Source: Bdellovibrionales bacterium
GTDB taxonomy: Bacteria > Bdellovibrionota > Bdellovibrionia > Bdellovibrionales > JAMPXM01
Direction: 5' to 3'
DNA: 64,000 bases
NCBI GenBank assembly: GCA_016713885.1
Contig: JADJOF010000003.1
Coordinates: forward strand, 186,001 to 250,000
Made by a program: the position numbers and the translations under genes. Under the pieces are notes generated by a model. The model saw only the letters and a program-made list of their open reading frames with translations. It was not told the DNA's origin and did no database searches. Below, one piece after another: positions 19,695-29,102 of the stretch (position 1 is the first letter of the stretch; the number at the start of each line of letters is the position of its first letter).

Positions 19695-21087
19695 TCATGC
19701 GGAACTGATCTCAGGTCGCGGTCTGATCCATGGCGAAGGGTCATTGAAGAAGCTCAAGAACTCATGCCAACTATCAAACTCGATCGGCAAAAACTCATAC
19801 GCGGATTTTATCTTCACCCACAACCGACTTCGACGGTCGAAAACACTCCTTAGCGCGGCTTGAAACACGCGACACCGCAGCTCTTGAAGCTGATCGATCA
19901 AAAATGCGAGCAACATCAAATGTGCAAAGTTGCTTGAAAGGTTTTTGTAGCCGTGACCGAAGTTGTGCTCGAATTCATAACCCTGATTTTTCAAGGTATT
20001 GAAGGTTTCATTCTCAATTTTCCACCGTGTACGTCCTGCGCGCACAATCTGCCGGCAACTTGATTCGTAAAGCGAATAGTTGGTGACCCAGCTAAAGTGA
20101 ACTCTCTCTTCTTTGACTTTGCCTTTCTGAATCCACTGTGTGGTCTCCCAGTATTCAAGGAAGTTCACCAAATGTTTCGTGCTTTGATGGTTCAGAAAGA
20201 TGCCGTTGGTGAACCGGTAGTGACGAGTCACTTTCTTCTTCACCTTATCTCCGATGGTTTCTTCTTCCTCAAAATGATGAACCGTGCCGTTTGTCTCTCG
20301 GGTATCGACGCCACTAAAGAGCTTCTCGTGGCTTCCAGGCTTCACGCTCAAGACAAAGTCGATATCCAGTTTTGTGAGAAGCTCTAGGCAAGGGAGCGTC
20401 GCATGAAGTGCATCAGTGAGGAGCACGGTTTTCAGCTTCGGATGATCCTCCCGGTAGCCCAGAAGAAAACGCTTCATCGCATTTTGCTCGCAATCGTTCT
20501 TCGTATTTCCATCCTGCTGCTGGATCGCCTCAGGGCAAACTGGTATCACGCACCTTTGATCCGGATGCACAAGCGCACCAGCCAGCATTTGATGATGAAA
20601 AGTTCTCTCATTGCCGCCGCGCTGTTTTTCTCAAGACAGTTTTCGCAATGAACCGAATCTGACGAAAAGTATCCGGTCCCGTCAACCGCAAGACCGTACG
20701 TGTTGTCCCAGAGTTCAAAACCTTTCAGCACCTTTGCCCGTTGCGCTCTCTCGAAAATCGCGCGAAACACCGGGCGAAAAACATTGTTTTGATACTCGTC
20801 GATGACTTCCGCATCCGCGTATCTGATGGCACCTTTGAAACGTAGAACAACTTCTTTAAGTTCGAGAAACTTCGCTGTTTGCGCATCTCCTCTTCGAACT
20901 GAAGAAGCGACGGGATCTTCAGCGAAAAGATCGCAAGCGCCGACATGAAAAAGTCTTCGATAGGAATCTCAATCCGCGAAGGATCGCGAGAATCTGAAAG
21001 CTTGCTGAAATGCTCGCGCGCTGCCCGAAAAAGTTCGGTCCCGCTCAAAGAATTGACCGTTAAATCGTTCGGTGACGTCCGTGCCAT
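19695..21087 (-). CDS. IS4-like DDE transposase; two frameshifts
   Basis: Three minus-strand reading frames join into one transposase of about 464 residues. Recognisable parts are AVDGTGYFSS (first Asp), LLTDALHATL (second Asp) and the C-terminal RTRWKIENETFNTLKNQGY with EHNFGHG, which carries the catalytic Glu in the Y/R-E-K type signature of the IS4 group. The first break is near 20810 (one G missing in the GG of ATGCGGAAGTC), the second in the A-run near 20632-20637 (one A missing); restoring them gives TRMREVIDEYQNN and EKKQRGGNERTFHHQML. Both lie at short homopolymers like the errors elsewhere in the window, so the element may be intact in the cell. Confidence 0.85.
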
Positions 21088-21206
21088 CGATAAGCCTCGA
21101 CTGAAGTATTGAATTTAAATTGCCAAATCGAGTTTACGCACAATGCAACGTCGCGAAAAGAATATTTTCGAACAGCTGGAAACCCGCACCAATACTCAAT
21201 TCTTTC

Positions 21207-21224
21207 TCTGACCGGGAATTGCTG
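21207..21224 (-). repeat. Right terminal inverted repeat of the first IS
   Basis: Perfect reverse complement of the left end at 19520-19537. Confidence 0.93.
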
Positions 21225-21232
21225 GATTTGTA
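21225..21232. repeat. Target-site duplication, right copy
   Basis: GATTTGTA, the direct repeat of 19511-19518. Confidence 0.85.
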
Positions 21233-21274
21233 GATGAAGTTTGGGAGGTGACGTGAATTGTCACAGCAGGGCGC

Positions 21275-22402
21275 TTAGAAGCATTCGTCTTGCGGTAGAA
21301 TAGTCCCTTCGGAGCGTCGGCCGTAGTCGTATCCAAACCAACGCGTTGTCTGGTCGACAGTGGCCGTGAGCTGTTGCTTTGTGGGTCTTCCGTAGGCTTT
21401 GAGCCACGAGGCGCATCGAGCTTTGATCGCCCGACGAACGGGTTTGCGCTGAAGGCGTTCGAGGACATTTGGGTTGAGTGACTCATCAAGGTGTTCGCTG
21501 ATGAAACGTTTCATCAGAACGCGTGGGCCGTTTTCAGGACTTCGGCTGAGCGCGAGATTCCCGTATTCATCGAGTTCGATGACTCGTTTATGTGTTGCTC
21601 CTCTGAAGTTCATGTCATGAAAGAGATTCTGGTAGAACATAAAGCCAGCAAAATTTGCTGCAAGATCAGCGTTCGAATAGACACCGTCGACGATCGTTCC
21701 AAAAAGTCCATCCTCTGATTTGACTCCCAAAGCGACGGCGTGGCGAAGCGCTTTGCTTGGTGAAAGCCCTGCATTGAGATGTTTTTCGTAGGCTTCTGAG
21801 TACTCATAGCCCTGATTGAAGAGGTGACCGATTTTGTCGACGCCCATATTGGTTCCAAAAACATTCACGGTGGATGCAAAAACAAAGTACGACGGACTGA
21901 TGATGCGATGAAATCCAGAGTACGAATAAGTCGTGTTGAGCTTATCCGGTATATAAGAAACCGGCTTTCCATTCTTGCGGTCGTGAGGATACTGCGCGTA
22001 GCTAAGGCCGACACCAAAGACGCCATCTCGCTGGTCGTTCCAGGTCATTGTCAGCGAGTACTTTTGAAAGAGATATTCGAGCTGGCCAGCTTGAGTTGAG
22101 AGCTGGCGGGCTTGCGCTTCGGCTTGAGTGACACGTTGAACGGCCGACACAAAGTCTTCAGCGCGAGCCGCCTCGGCCCGTAGAACTTCAATTTTCAGAG
22201 GGAGCGCGGCGCGCAGGTGATTGATCTCGTCAATGCCCTCTTCGAGTCGCGAGTGAATGAAAGTCGATAGGTCTTCGCCGATATCCGCCAAAGGCTCAGG
22301 CGAAACTGTGTATTGATCGGTTTCGTAAGCCAAAGCGTTTAAGGAAAACACGGCCGTCATCAGGAGCGTGAAAAAATGAGTAGGACTCAGTTTGCCGACC
22401 AT
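21275..22402 (-). CDS. Secreted/envelope protein of unknown function
   Basis: A 375-residue protein with a signal peptide (about residues 1-25, ending NALA). Residues about 30-110 are a charged helical region (ALPLKIEVLRAEAARAEDFV) that may be a coiled coil. The central part contains MGVDKIGHLFNQGYEYSEAY and DLAANFAGFMFYQNLF, with Asp, His and aromatic residues that look conserved. I cannot name the family. The IS to its left inserted 42 bp beyond its stop, leaving the gene whole. Confidence 0.6.
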   Translation of the reverse strand: MVGKLSPTHFFTLLMTAVFSLNALAYETDQYTVSPEPLADIGEDLSTFIHSRLEEGIDEINHLRAALPLKIEVLRAEAARAEDFVSAVQRVTQAEAQARQLSTQAGQLEYLFQKYSLTMTWNDQRDGVFGVGLSYAQYPHDRKNGKPVSYIPDKLNTTYSYSGFHRIISPSYFVFASTVNVFGTNMGVDKIGHLFNQGYEYSEAYEKHLNAGLSPSKALRHAVALGVKSEDGLFGTIVDGVYSNADLAANFAGFMFYQNLFHDMNFRGATHKRVIELDEYGNLALSRSPENGPRVLMKRFISEHLDESLNPNVLERLQRKPVRRAIKARCASWLKAYGRPTKQQLTATVDQTTRWFGYDYGRRSEGTILPQDECF

Positions 22403-22510
22403 CTTGGGGTGTTATGCAAGTCAAAGCCCATGCCGGACGTCGGTTATAAGCTTTCTGTTTGAAATGGATTCAATCTGTTTTCGATCAGAGCCGCAATTGG
22501 GCGTAGGTTC

Positions 22511-22876
22511 TTACCGAAGAAAGCTCAGCCAAGTGAGAATAGGGCCAAGCTCCCAACTGACGAGATTGGCGCTAAGGCTGCCTATGCCAATGATGAACCA
22601 CTCGCGTTTTCCGTGAAGGCCAAGCGCGTAACCGTGGAGCGCTATTTCCCCTATGACAGCAAAGGCTTCGGCAATGAGAATTCCATTCAACCAATTGAGA
22701 TGAGAGCCGCTTGAAAGCCAGACGAAAAAGACGATGGGATGTGTGATTGCGTTTGCAAAGCTTGTGGTGAGGACCGAGCTCCATAGATTTTTCTTTCTGC
22801 AGAGGAGGTAATGCGCCACACAGAAAAATGGAACTTCAAGAAAGTTAGACTGCAGGTAGGTGAGGAGGTAGCTCAT
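22511..22876 (-). CDS. Small integral membrane protein of unknown function
   Basis: A 121-residue protein with four likely membrane segments (starting at about residues 5, 33, 60 and 95) and His/Glu residues within them (ITHPIVFFVWL, EIALHGYALGL). Its ATG overlaps the stop of the 98-residue gene upstream (ATGA at 22876), so both are made together. No family recognised. Confidence 0.55.
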   Translation of the reverse strand: MSYLLTYLQSNFLEVPFFCVAHYLLCRKKNLWSSVLTTSFANAITHPIVFFVWLSSGSHLNWLNGILIAEAFAVIGEIALHGYALGLHGKREWFIIGIGSLSANLVSWELGPILTWLSFLR

Positions 22877-23169
22877 TTTGCCGCTCGAATATGAAGAAGC
22901 ACAAGTACGCAGATGAGAGCCTGTGTCGCGATCAGTGCGGCAAGGGGAGGATCGTCGATCGCGCCGGGGCGATTGATCGGCTGACTGCGAACGAAGGCAA
23001 GGCTTTCGTTTTGGTCGAGAATTAAACTTGAAGGAGTGAGCAGGCGAGCTTGCTCAAGGGTGACTCGGCCGCGCTCGGGAAATGAGTATCCCGAGCGATC
23101 CGAGATCAGGCTTGCAGTCACACCTAAAGCGAGGAGTCCTAAAATGATCTTCGCTTTTGGCGGCATCAC
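22873..23169 (-). CDS. Small membrane-anchored protein of unknown function
   Basis: A 98-residue protein with an N-terminal hydrophobic segment (about residues 7-22) and a C-terminal one (about 78-95); the loop between them would be periplasmic. It is coupled to the four-helix membrane protein downstream by an ATGA overlap and lies 16 bp after the secreted 164-residue gene, so the three appear to form one operon. Confidence 0.55.
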   Translation of the reverse strand: MMPPKAKIILGLLALGVTASLISDRSGYSFPERGRVTLEQARLLTPSSLILDQNESLAFVRSQPINRPGAIDDPPLAALIATQALICVLVLLHIRAAK

Positions 23170-23185
23170 ATTCAGCCTTTGTTTT

Positions 23186-23680
23186 TTACTGGCAAGTGCG
23201 CTGTTCTTTGTCGTTCATGTCGAGTTTAAACGCATCGCCAAGCATGTCGTATTTAAATTCAGGCGACGTGTTTTTGTTCAGGCTGATCTGACATGTCGTT
23301 TGCGGCAACTTTGTCACAGTCGCTTTGTCGTTGTTTCCGATATGAACCTCGGCGGCGTTACAGTTGAAAAACAGTGTCCAACCGTCGGAAACGAGCGCGA
23401 GTGAACGCTGATTCTGACGACGCAGCTCACTTTCGGCTGGTGTCACCATACCGTCGATAACGGTCGCATCAGTCGGAAGGAGGCGCATGAACTTTTCAGC
23501 ATCTTTTCCGTAAACAGTGATGACCGATCCATCTTTTACTTTGATCACTTCGCCTGTGGAGCTTTTGGTGACCGGATTGATACCTTGAACGTCGACGTAA
23601 GCGACGCCGCCGTCGTTGGCTTGGGCCGCAGCTGAGATCAAAGTGAGAGCAAGGGCGGAGAGAGTCATTTTCGAGAGCAT
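23186..23680 (-). CDS. Secreted protein of unknown function
   Basis: A 164-residue protein with a clear signal peptide (MLSKMTLSALALTLISAAAQA). The mature part is beta-rich and has cysteines in FFNCNAAEV, TTCQISL and the final residues RTCQ. It is the first gene of a small minus-strand operon with two membrane proteins. An AGGAGA sequence stands just upstream of the ATG. Confidence 0.6.
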   Translation of the reverse strand: MLSKMTLSALALTLISAAAQANDGGVAYVDVQGINPVTKSSTGEVIKVKDGSVITVYGKDAEKFMRLLPTDATVIDGMVTPAESELRRQNQRSLALVSDGWTLFFNCNAAEVHIGNNDKATVTKLPQTTCQISLNKNTSPEFKYDMLGDAFKLDMNDKEQRTCQ

Positions 23681-23928
23681 TTTGGGGTCTCCTGATTAGG
23701 TTAGGGGTTCATGGGGGTAGAATTTCCGGCAAGGTATTCTGATCGATATCGGATGACAATATGCGTTAGAAAGGTTACTGGGGGGATTGGATGTCTTACA
23801 GGGCAGGTTGGCGGATGTTCTTGATTCCTGACGGCTTTTCTTGTTAAAAAGCTCACTTCGCTCTGTCCTTGGCCCAAAAGAGTTTGGCATTGTGCCATCC
23901 GCCAAGTCGGAGATCGTGAGGAATAACG

Positions 23929-24126
23929 ATGGCGAAAGCGTCAAAAACGCACTCAGGAGCTAAAAAGCGCCTGATCAAGCTCGCTTCTGGAAAAGTGAAG
24001 CGAAAGAAGAGTGGTCTGCGCCACTTACTCAGTCCCCATAAATCGAAAGTGAAGCGTCAGCTCGGTGAGACCGGCTATGTTCACTCGGCAAACATGAACC
24101 AGACTAAACGTCTGTTGAACTTCTAA
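23929..24126 (+). CDS. rpmI: Ribosomal protein bL35
   Basis: A 65-residue basic protein with the L35 pattern THSGAKKRLIKLASGKVKR and SPHKSKVKRQLG. It is a small 50S subunit protein. It has its usual partner rplT 10 bp downstream, but infC, normally just upstream, is 8 kb away. The 248 bp before it should contain a promoter of its own; GTGAGGAATAACG precedes the ATG as ribosome-binding site. Confidence 0.95.
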   Translation: MAKASKTHSGAKKRLIKLASGKVKRKKSGLRHLLSPHKSKVKRQLGETGYVHSANMNQTKRLLNF

Positions 24127-24136
24127 GGAGAGTCGT

Positions 24137-24490
24137 ATGGCACGCGTCAAAAGAGGTGTTGCGGCTCGTAAACGTCGCAAAAAGTTTTTCCAGCGGGCAG
24201 AGGGATTTTATTCTTCTGGTAGCCGCGCCTACATCCACGTTCGTGAAAAGACAGATCGCGCTTTGGCGTACTCTTATCGCGACCGCAAGGTTCGTAAACG
24301 TGATTTCCGTGCGCTGTGGATCCAGCGTATCAACGCGGCAGCGCGTTTGAACGGAACAACGTATTCGAAGCTGATCAATGCTCTGAACACATCGGGCTTG
24401 GCTCTTGACCGCAAGGTTTTGGCTGACCTCGCCGTTCACGATGCAGCAGGCTTCGCCGCTCTTTGCTCGAAGGTTGTCGTTCGCGCTTAG
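24137..24490 (+). CDS. rplT: Ribosomal protein bL20
   Basis: A 117-residue basic protein matching L20 throughout (ARVKRGVAARKRRKKFF, RDRKVRKRDFRALWIQRINA, YSKLINALN). L20 is an early assembly protein of the 50S subunit and in several bacteria represses its own operon by binding mRNA; I see no obvious leader structure here. A strong terminator follows 35 bp downstream, separating it from the mevalonate genes. Confidence 0.96.
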   Translation: MARVKRGVAARKRRKKFFQRAEGFYSSGSRAYIHVREKTDRALAYSYRDRKVRKRDFRALWIQRINAAARLNGTTYSKLINALNTSGLALDRKVLADLAVHDAAGFAALCSKVVVRA

Positions 24491-24525
24491 GCGGGGACTG
24501 CGTCCAGAGCAGAAGCTCGATATTG

Positions 24526-24558
24526 AAACGGAGGCCGAAAGGTCTCCGTTTTCTTTTT
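24526..24558 (+). terminator. Rho-independent terminator after rplT
   Basis: A 10-bp stem AACGGAGGCC / GGTCTCCGTT (one G-T pair) closed by a GAAA tetraloop is followed by TTTTCTTTTTT. It ends the rpmI-rplT transcript. Confidence 0.93.
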
Positions 24559-24609
24559 TGCGCATGAGTGGTGTCTGGCGAATACGAGAAAGACACAAAG
24601 GGATTCAGC

Positions 24610-25812
24610 GTGTTAGAGCTCATAGCCACGATGGATCGAACAAAAGAAAGCACGAGCCAGTTTGAATCGCGCAAGAGCGATCATCTTGAGGTGGCGATGG
24701 ATCCTCGAGTGCAGGCCGTTGAAGGGCTTGGCGCCGAGTTTGATCGCCTGCAGTTTGTCCACGAGGCTCTCCCTGATCTCGATCTTGCTGATGTTTCGCT
24801 GATGGTCGATTCGTCTCAAGCCATTCGAACGGCGTCGCTTTCGAGTTCTCCATTTTTTGTGAGTTCGATGACGGCGGGGCACGAAGCGGGCGCCGTTTTG
24901 AATCGTCGATTGGCGGCTGCTTGTGCGGCACGCGGTTGGTTGATGGGCGTTGGTTCTCAGCGCCGCGAACTCTTTGACTCGGCCAGCGCGGCTGAGTGGC
25001 GAGAGATTCGAGCAAGAACGCCAGACGTCTCATTGATCGGCAATATTGGTTTAAGCCAGTTGATTGATTCGGGAACAGAGAAAATTTTGGGACTCGTTGA
25101 AGCGCTTGAAGCGGTGGCGATGATTGTGCATTTGAATCCACTGCAGGAATGCCTGCAGGTTGAAGGGACGCCGCAGTTTCGAGGGGGCCTTCACGCCATT
25201 CATGCTCTTGTTGAGCGCGCGAAAGTTCCCATTATCGTGAAAGAAACAGGCTGTGGAATTTCAGGAACGACGGCTCGTCGCTTGATTGGAGCCGGTGTCG
25301 CTGTCATCGATGTCGCCGGGCGTGGTGGTACGCACTGGGGTCGGATTGAGGGCCTGCGAGCAGCGAAAGTGAGCGCCGGTTCTCAATTGTCGAGAGCGGC
25401 GGAGAGTTTTCAGAACTGGGGACTATCGACTGTCGATTCGCTAACGCAAGTGGTTCATGCCGGTCGAGAGACTGGGGTGGAAATCTGGGCGTCGGGTGGA
25501 ATTCGCTCGGGCCTTGATGCAGCGAAGGCGATTCGTCTCGGGGCTGCTCGCGTTGGCGTTGCGCAACCTTTTTTAGCAGCGGCACTGAACGGCGAAGACG
25601 AATTGAGTCGCGCGATGGATCGCTTTGAGTTTGAATTGAAGGTCGCCATGTTCTGTGTTGGCGCAAGCACGCTTAGTGAATTGCGCCGAGCGCCGCTGAC
25701 TGAGGTTGAGCGAGGGAGTGAGATTTTGCGAAGCAGACTCCAAATTGGGCGGGTTTTTCGAAGTTGTCGCGAGAGGATCGCTTTGACTATCTTGAAGCGC
25801 TTGGGGCGTTGA
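24610..25812 (+). CDS. fni: Type II isopentenyl-diphosphate isomerase
   Basis: The FMN- and NADPH-dependent type II enzyme interconverts IPP and DMAPP. The TIM-barrel motifs are clear: SRKSDHLEVAM at the N terminus, FFVSSMTAGHEAG, IGNIGLSQL, VHLNPLQE, the phosphate/flavin loop VKETGCGISG, IDVAGRGGTHWGRIEGLR and WASGGIRSGLDAAKAIRLGA. I prefer the GTG at 24610, which follows AAAGGGATTCAGC; the frame is open back to 24568. Length is about 400 residues, longer than the usual 340-360 because of a 30-residue basic tail that overlaps the next gene; a miscalled T-run near 25753 could have produced that tail. It opens a mevalonate-pathway gene set. Confidence 0.9.
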   Translation: MLELIATMDRTKESTSQFESRKSDHLEVAMDPRVQAVEGLGAEFDRLQFVHEALPDLDLADVSLMVDSSQAIRTASLSSSPFFVSSMTAGHEAGAVLNRRLAAACAARGWLMGVGSQRRELFDSASAAEWREIRARTPDVSLIGNIGLSQLIDSGTEKILGLVEALEAVAMIVHLNPLQECLQVEGTPQFRGGLHAIHALVERAKVPIIVKETGCGISGTTARRLIGAGVAVIDVAGRGGTHWGRIEGLRAAKVSAGSQLSRAAESFQNWGLSTVDSLTQVVHAGRETGVEIWASGGIRSGLDAAKAIRLGAARVGVAQPFLAAALNGEDELSRAMDRFEFELKVAMFCVGASTLSELRRAPLTEVERGSEILRSRLQIGRVFRSCRERIALTILKRLGR

Positions 25813-27078
25813 CAGCAGAAGAGGCGCGCTATCTTAAGACTGGCGGTCTTAAAGATATGGGTCTTGCAGAGAAATTTGTTGAGAATGTCATCGGGTACTT
25901 TCAAGTCCCACTTGGCGTTGCAACAAATTTTGTAGTCGATGGGCGCGATCTCGTCATTCCGATGGCCGTTGAGGAGACGTCGATTATTGCGGCGGCGAGC
26001 AAGACCGCAAAATGGGTTCGTGAAAATGGAACCATTCGCACCGAGTCAGTCGGCAAACAAATCATTGGTCAAATTCAACTCGCTCAGGTCGCTGACTTTG
26101 CACGGTTTGAGAAGATGGTCTTGGCGGCAAAGACTGAGCTTTTGCGGTCAGTGAATCGCGATGTGGCCCATGGTCTTGTTGCTCGCGGAGGTGGCGTTGA
26201 GGATCTGCAGATTCGCCAGATTGAGCGGCCGGACGGAAAAACCATGGCAGTGATTCACGTCTATGCAGATCCATGCGATGCGATGGGTGCCAACATCATC
26301 AATCAGGTCTGTGAGTACTTAAAGGGACCGATTGAACAGATGACCGGTGAAACGGTGACGATGTGTATTCTCTCCAATCTCGTCGATTCGAAACTCACGC
26401 GGGCGATCGTTGAACTTCGCGGTCTTGATGATGAGTTGGGGCTCAAGATTCAAGAGGCGAGTTTGTTTGCTGAGCTCGATCCGTATCGTGCGGCGACAAA
26501 CAACAAGGGTGTGCTGAACGGAATTGATCCGATTCTGATTGCGACTGGAAATGATTGGCGCGCGGTCGAGGCCGGAGTGCATGCATATGCAGCTCGCTCA
26601 GGACAGTATCGATCGATTACGCGTTGGACCTATGACGACGGCATTTTGACCGGCTTCTTTGAGGCGCCGATTGTCGTCGGCACTGTCGGCGGAGTGACGA
26701 AGCTGCACCCGACGGCTCAGCTCTGTTTGAATATGCTGGAGATCGAGTCTGCTGCTGAACTTTCACGGATTTGTGCCGCTGTGGGGTTGGTACAAAATCT
26801 TGGAGCATTGAAGGCGCTCACCACGGTTGGCATTATTGAGGGACATATGAAGCTTCACATTCGCAACCTCACAATCGGTGCCGGAGCGAGCGAACCCGAA
26901 GTGCCGCTTGTGCAAAAAACGACTCGAAGAGATTTTGAAGATGACCAAGCGGATCAGTCTGCAAAATGCGGTTGAAGTTTTGCGTGAGATTCGCGCGGCT
27001 AAAGTTTCTCCCGGCCTTGCTCCGACAGGTCATCCGGGAACGCCGTCAGCGAGTTCTTTGCTCCAGAGTTCTCTCTAA
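25764..27078 (+). CDS. mvaA: Hydroxymethylglutaryl-CoA reductase, class II; one frameshift
   Basis: The enzyme reduces HMG-CoA to mevalonate, the committed step of the pathway. The N-terminal GFSKLSREDR motif of class II enzymes straddles the TTG at 25764 (its first residues GFSK are upstream in the same frame, with no other start codon after a TGA), so the true start is uncertain. Further motifs are IPMAVEETSIIAAAS (catalytic Glu), HVYADPCDAMGANIIN (Asp-Met-Gly-Ala-Asn) and AATNNKGVLNGID (catalytic Lys). The frame breaks in the A6 run at 26914-26919; removing one A restores the family C terminus (LVQKRLEEILKMTKRISLQNAVEVL) and moves the stop to 27078. The following gene starts nine bases later. 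Confidence 0.88.
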
Positions 27079-27087
27079 GTTGGGGAG

Positions 27088-28086
27088 ATGGCGTTGAGTG
27101 AACTTGTAAGGCTGCCCGGTCGGCGAACGATTTCAATTCCGGCCAAAACATTTCTGGTTGGAGAGTATCTGGCTCTCGCGGGCGGGCCTTCGGTTGTGGT
27201 GACAACTGCACCGGCGTTCAAGTTTAGTTGGTCGTATGAGGCCAGTCGTTCTCCAAAATTAACCCATCCTTTTCATCTTGAAAGTCCGGCGGGACAATTT
27301 CTCAATCAGATGGATTTGCAGTCCGGGCGGATTGATATTGAATTCAGTGATCCGTATCGAGGTCGCGGTGGATTTGGCGGATCGACGGCTGAGTTTTTGG
27401 GTTCATGGATGATTTCGCGATGGCTGAGTGGTGATGTTGTCGCAAACACTGACGCCGAGTGGTGTACTGAGCTTCGAGATTACCGGGAGCAGGTGTGCCC
27501 TCTTTGGACATCAGAGCGCTTGGGCGGTGGTCGCTTTGTCGACGTTCTCGAAGCCTATGCTAAGTTTGAACCAAACGCCTCGGGCGCAGATCTTGTGTCG
27601 CAGATCACCGGTGGAATTGCGATTTGGGATCGCAATAAGCAGGTGATGCGGAAACTGAGTTGGCCTTTTGACGGCTTGAAACTCTCGCTTCTTCAAACGG
27701 GTCGAAAAATAAAGACTCATGAACACTTGAAAACGGTTGCGCCGCTCAGAGCCGATGCTCAGCAAGAGATGGGGCTATGGGTGCAGGACGCCGTTCAAGC
27801 TTTTGCTCTCGCTGATGAAGACCGCTTGATTGCGTCAGTTCGCGGTGTGGGCAAGGTTTTGGAATCGCAAGGGTTGGTGGCCGAGCACACGCTTCAAGCT
27901 CTGCGCGACCTGGCCGATATTGTGGGCGTGAGAGCGGCAAAGGGCTGTGGCGCGATGGGAGCCGACGTTGTTGCCGTTTTGCACGAGACATCGGCGTTGC
28001 CGGCATTAGATGAAATTTGCAGAGAACATGGGTTTAGCCGCGATGAGACAAAGCATTGGTCTTCGGCAGTGAGGATTGAGTCATGA
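27088..28086 (+). CDS. GHMP-family kinase, probable phosphomevalonate kinase
   Basis: A 332-residue GHMP-fold kinase with KTFLVGEYLALAGG at the start, the phosphate-binding loop GRGGFGGSTAEF, and a C-terminal glycine-rich segment AAKGCGAMGADVVAV. It lies between HMG-CoA reductase and diphosphomevalonate decarboxylase; the other two GHMP proteins of the cluster are assigned to decarboxylase and mevalonate kinase by motif, so phosphorylation of 5-phosphomevalonate is the remaining step. The family itself does not prove the substrate. GGGGAG precedes the ATG at 27088, and the stop overlaps mvaD (ATGA). Confidence 0.75.
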   Translation: MALSELVRLPGRRTISIPAKTFLVGEYLALAGGPSVVVTTAPAFKFSWSYEASRSPKLTHPFHLESPAGQFLNQMDLQSGRIDIEFSDPYRGRGGFGGSTAEFLGSWMISRWLSGDVVANTDAEWCTELRDYREQVCPLWTSERLGGGRFVDVLEAYAKFEPNASGADLVSQITGGIAIWDRNKQVMRKLSWPFDGLKLSLLQTGRKIKTHEHLKTVAPLRADAQQEMGLWVQDAVQAFALADEDRLIASVRGVGKVLESQGLVAEHTLQALRDLADIVGVRAAKGCGAMGADVVAVLHETSALPALDEICREHGFSRDETKHWSSAVRIES

Positions 28087-29102
28087 AGCAGTCTTTTCAG
28101 GCGTCTGCGCCGTCCAATATCGCTCTTATCAAGTACATGGGGAAGCTTGCAGCCGAGACCGGGAGCAATCGTCCGGCGAATAGCTCGATTTCGTTTTCGC
28201 TGAATGGTTTTAAGACCCACGTCCGTGCAAGTGTGATCGACGGTGTTGCGGAGCCATTTGTATGGGCCCCGCTTCGTAAGGCGGGACTTCAGGCCCCACA
28301 TCTTTCAGAGCATGGTCGCATGCGTTTCTTGCAACATGCCGAACGTGTGATGAAGCGAATCGGTGCGGGGCTTCCGAATGGAAAGTCGATATTAATTGAG
28401 TCGGCCAATGATTTTCCGAGTGACTGCGGGCTTGCAAGCTCAGCTTCGAGCTTTGCGGCACTCACCATGGCGATCGCGGGGCTATTTGAATCGAAGTTGT
28501 CAGTTGAAGACTTGGCGGATATCTCTCGTGAGGGTTCAGGTTCCTCGTGTCGATCCTTCTTTATCCCCTGGGGCATTTGGGACAGCGAAGGAGCGAGGGC
28601 CGCTGAGGGACTTCCGGGCGAGGATAAACTTTGGCACATGGCCCTGATTGTCGACGATTCGCTCAAGCGCGTGTCGTCGAGTGAGGCGCATAAGCGCGTT
28701 GCGAGTAGCCTTTTGTTTCGCGGGCGCCCAGAGCGTGCAGAAGAGCGTCTCCGTCAACTGATGGATTGTCTCCGACGTGCGAGTGGGAACGACGGCGTTC
28801 ACGCTTGGAATCGCGCCAGTGAATTAGTTTGGGCTGAGTCTTGGGATATGCACGTGCTCTTTGAAACATCGGAGCCCAGCTTTGGGTATATGGTTCCAGA
28901 GAGTTTACGCGTGTTGAGTCTGATTCGAGAACTGAATTTGAAGTATGCTGAAAGCGAGACCTATCGAAAGCCGCTTGTGACTTTGGATGCCGGCCCCAAC
29001 GTGCATGTGATTGGCTGGCGGGATGCCCAGAGTGAGCAGATGAAAGATGAGTTGATGGCGCGGGTGCGGTCGTTTGCTCGAGTCGAGGACGGCGTTCGAT
29101 GA
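28083..29102 (+). CDS. mvaD: Diphosphomevalonate decarboxylase
   Basis: The enzyme converts mevalonate 5-diphosphate to isopentenyl diphosphate with ATP. Diagnostic segments are SNIALIKYMGK at residues 11-21, NSSISFSLNG, the ATP loop CGLASSASSFAAL, REGSGSSCRSFF (position of the ARLGSGSACRS signature) and VTLDAGPNVHV near the C terminus, which includes the catalytic Asp. Length 339 fits. It overlaps the genes on both sides by 4 bp (ATGA at 28083 and 29099). Confidence 0.9.
   Translation: MKQSFQASAPSNIALIKYMGKLAAETGSNRPANSSISFSLNGFKTHVRASVIDGVAEPFVWAPLRKAGLQAPHLSEHGRMRFLQHAERVMKRIGAGLPNGKSILIESANDFPSDCGLASSASSFAALTMAIAGLFESKLSVEDLADISREGSGSSCRSFFIPWGIWDSEGARAAEGLPGEDKLWHMALIVDDSLKRVSSSEAHKRVASSLLFRGRPERAEERLRQLMDCLRRASGNDGVHAWNRASELVWAESWDMHVLFETSEPSFGYMVPESLRVLSLIRELNLKYAESETYRKPLVTLDAGPNVHVIGWRDAQSEQMKDELMARVRSFARVEDGVR

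Larger units (their letters stand above)
19519..21224. mobile_element. Insertion sequence with IS4-like DDE transposase, about 1.7 kb
   Basis: The element is bounded by 18-bp perfect terminal inverted repeats (CAGCAATTCCCGGTCAGA at 19520-19537, its complement at 21207-21224) and by an 8-bp direct repeat GATTTGTA on each side. It holds one minus-strand transposase gene. It sits between two secreted-protein genes on the same strand and breaks neither. The left boundary is uncertain by one base, because the base before the repeat (A at 19519) is not matched at the other end; a 9-bp duplication with one mismatch is equally possible. Confidence 0.9.
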
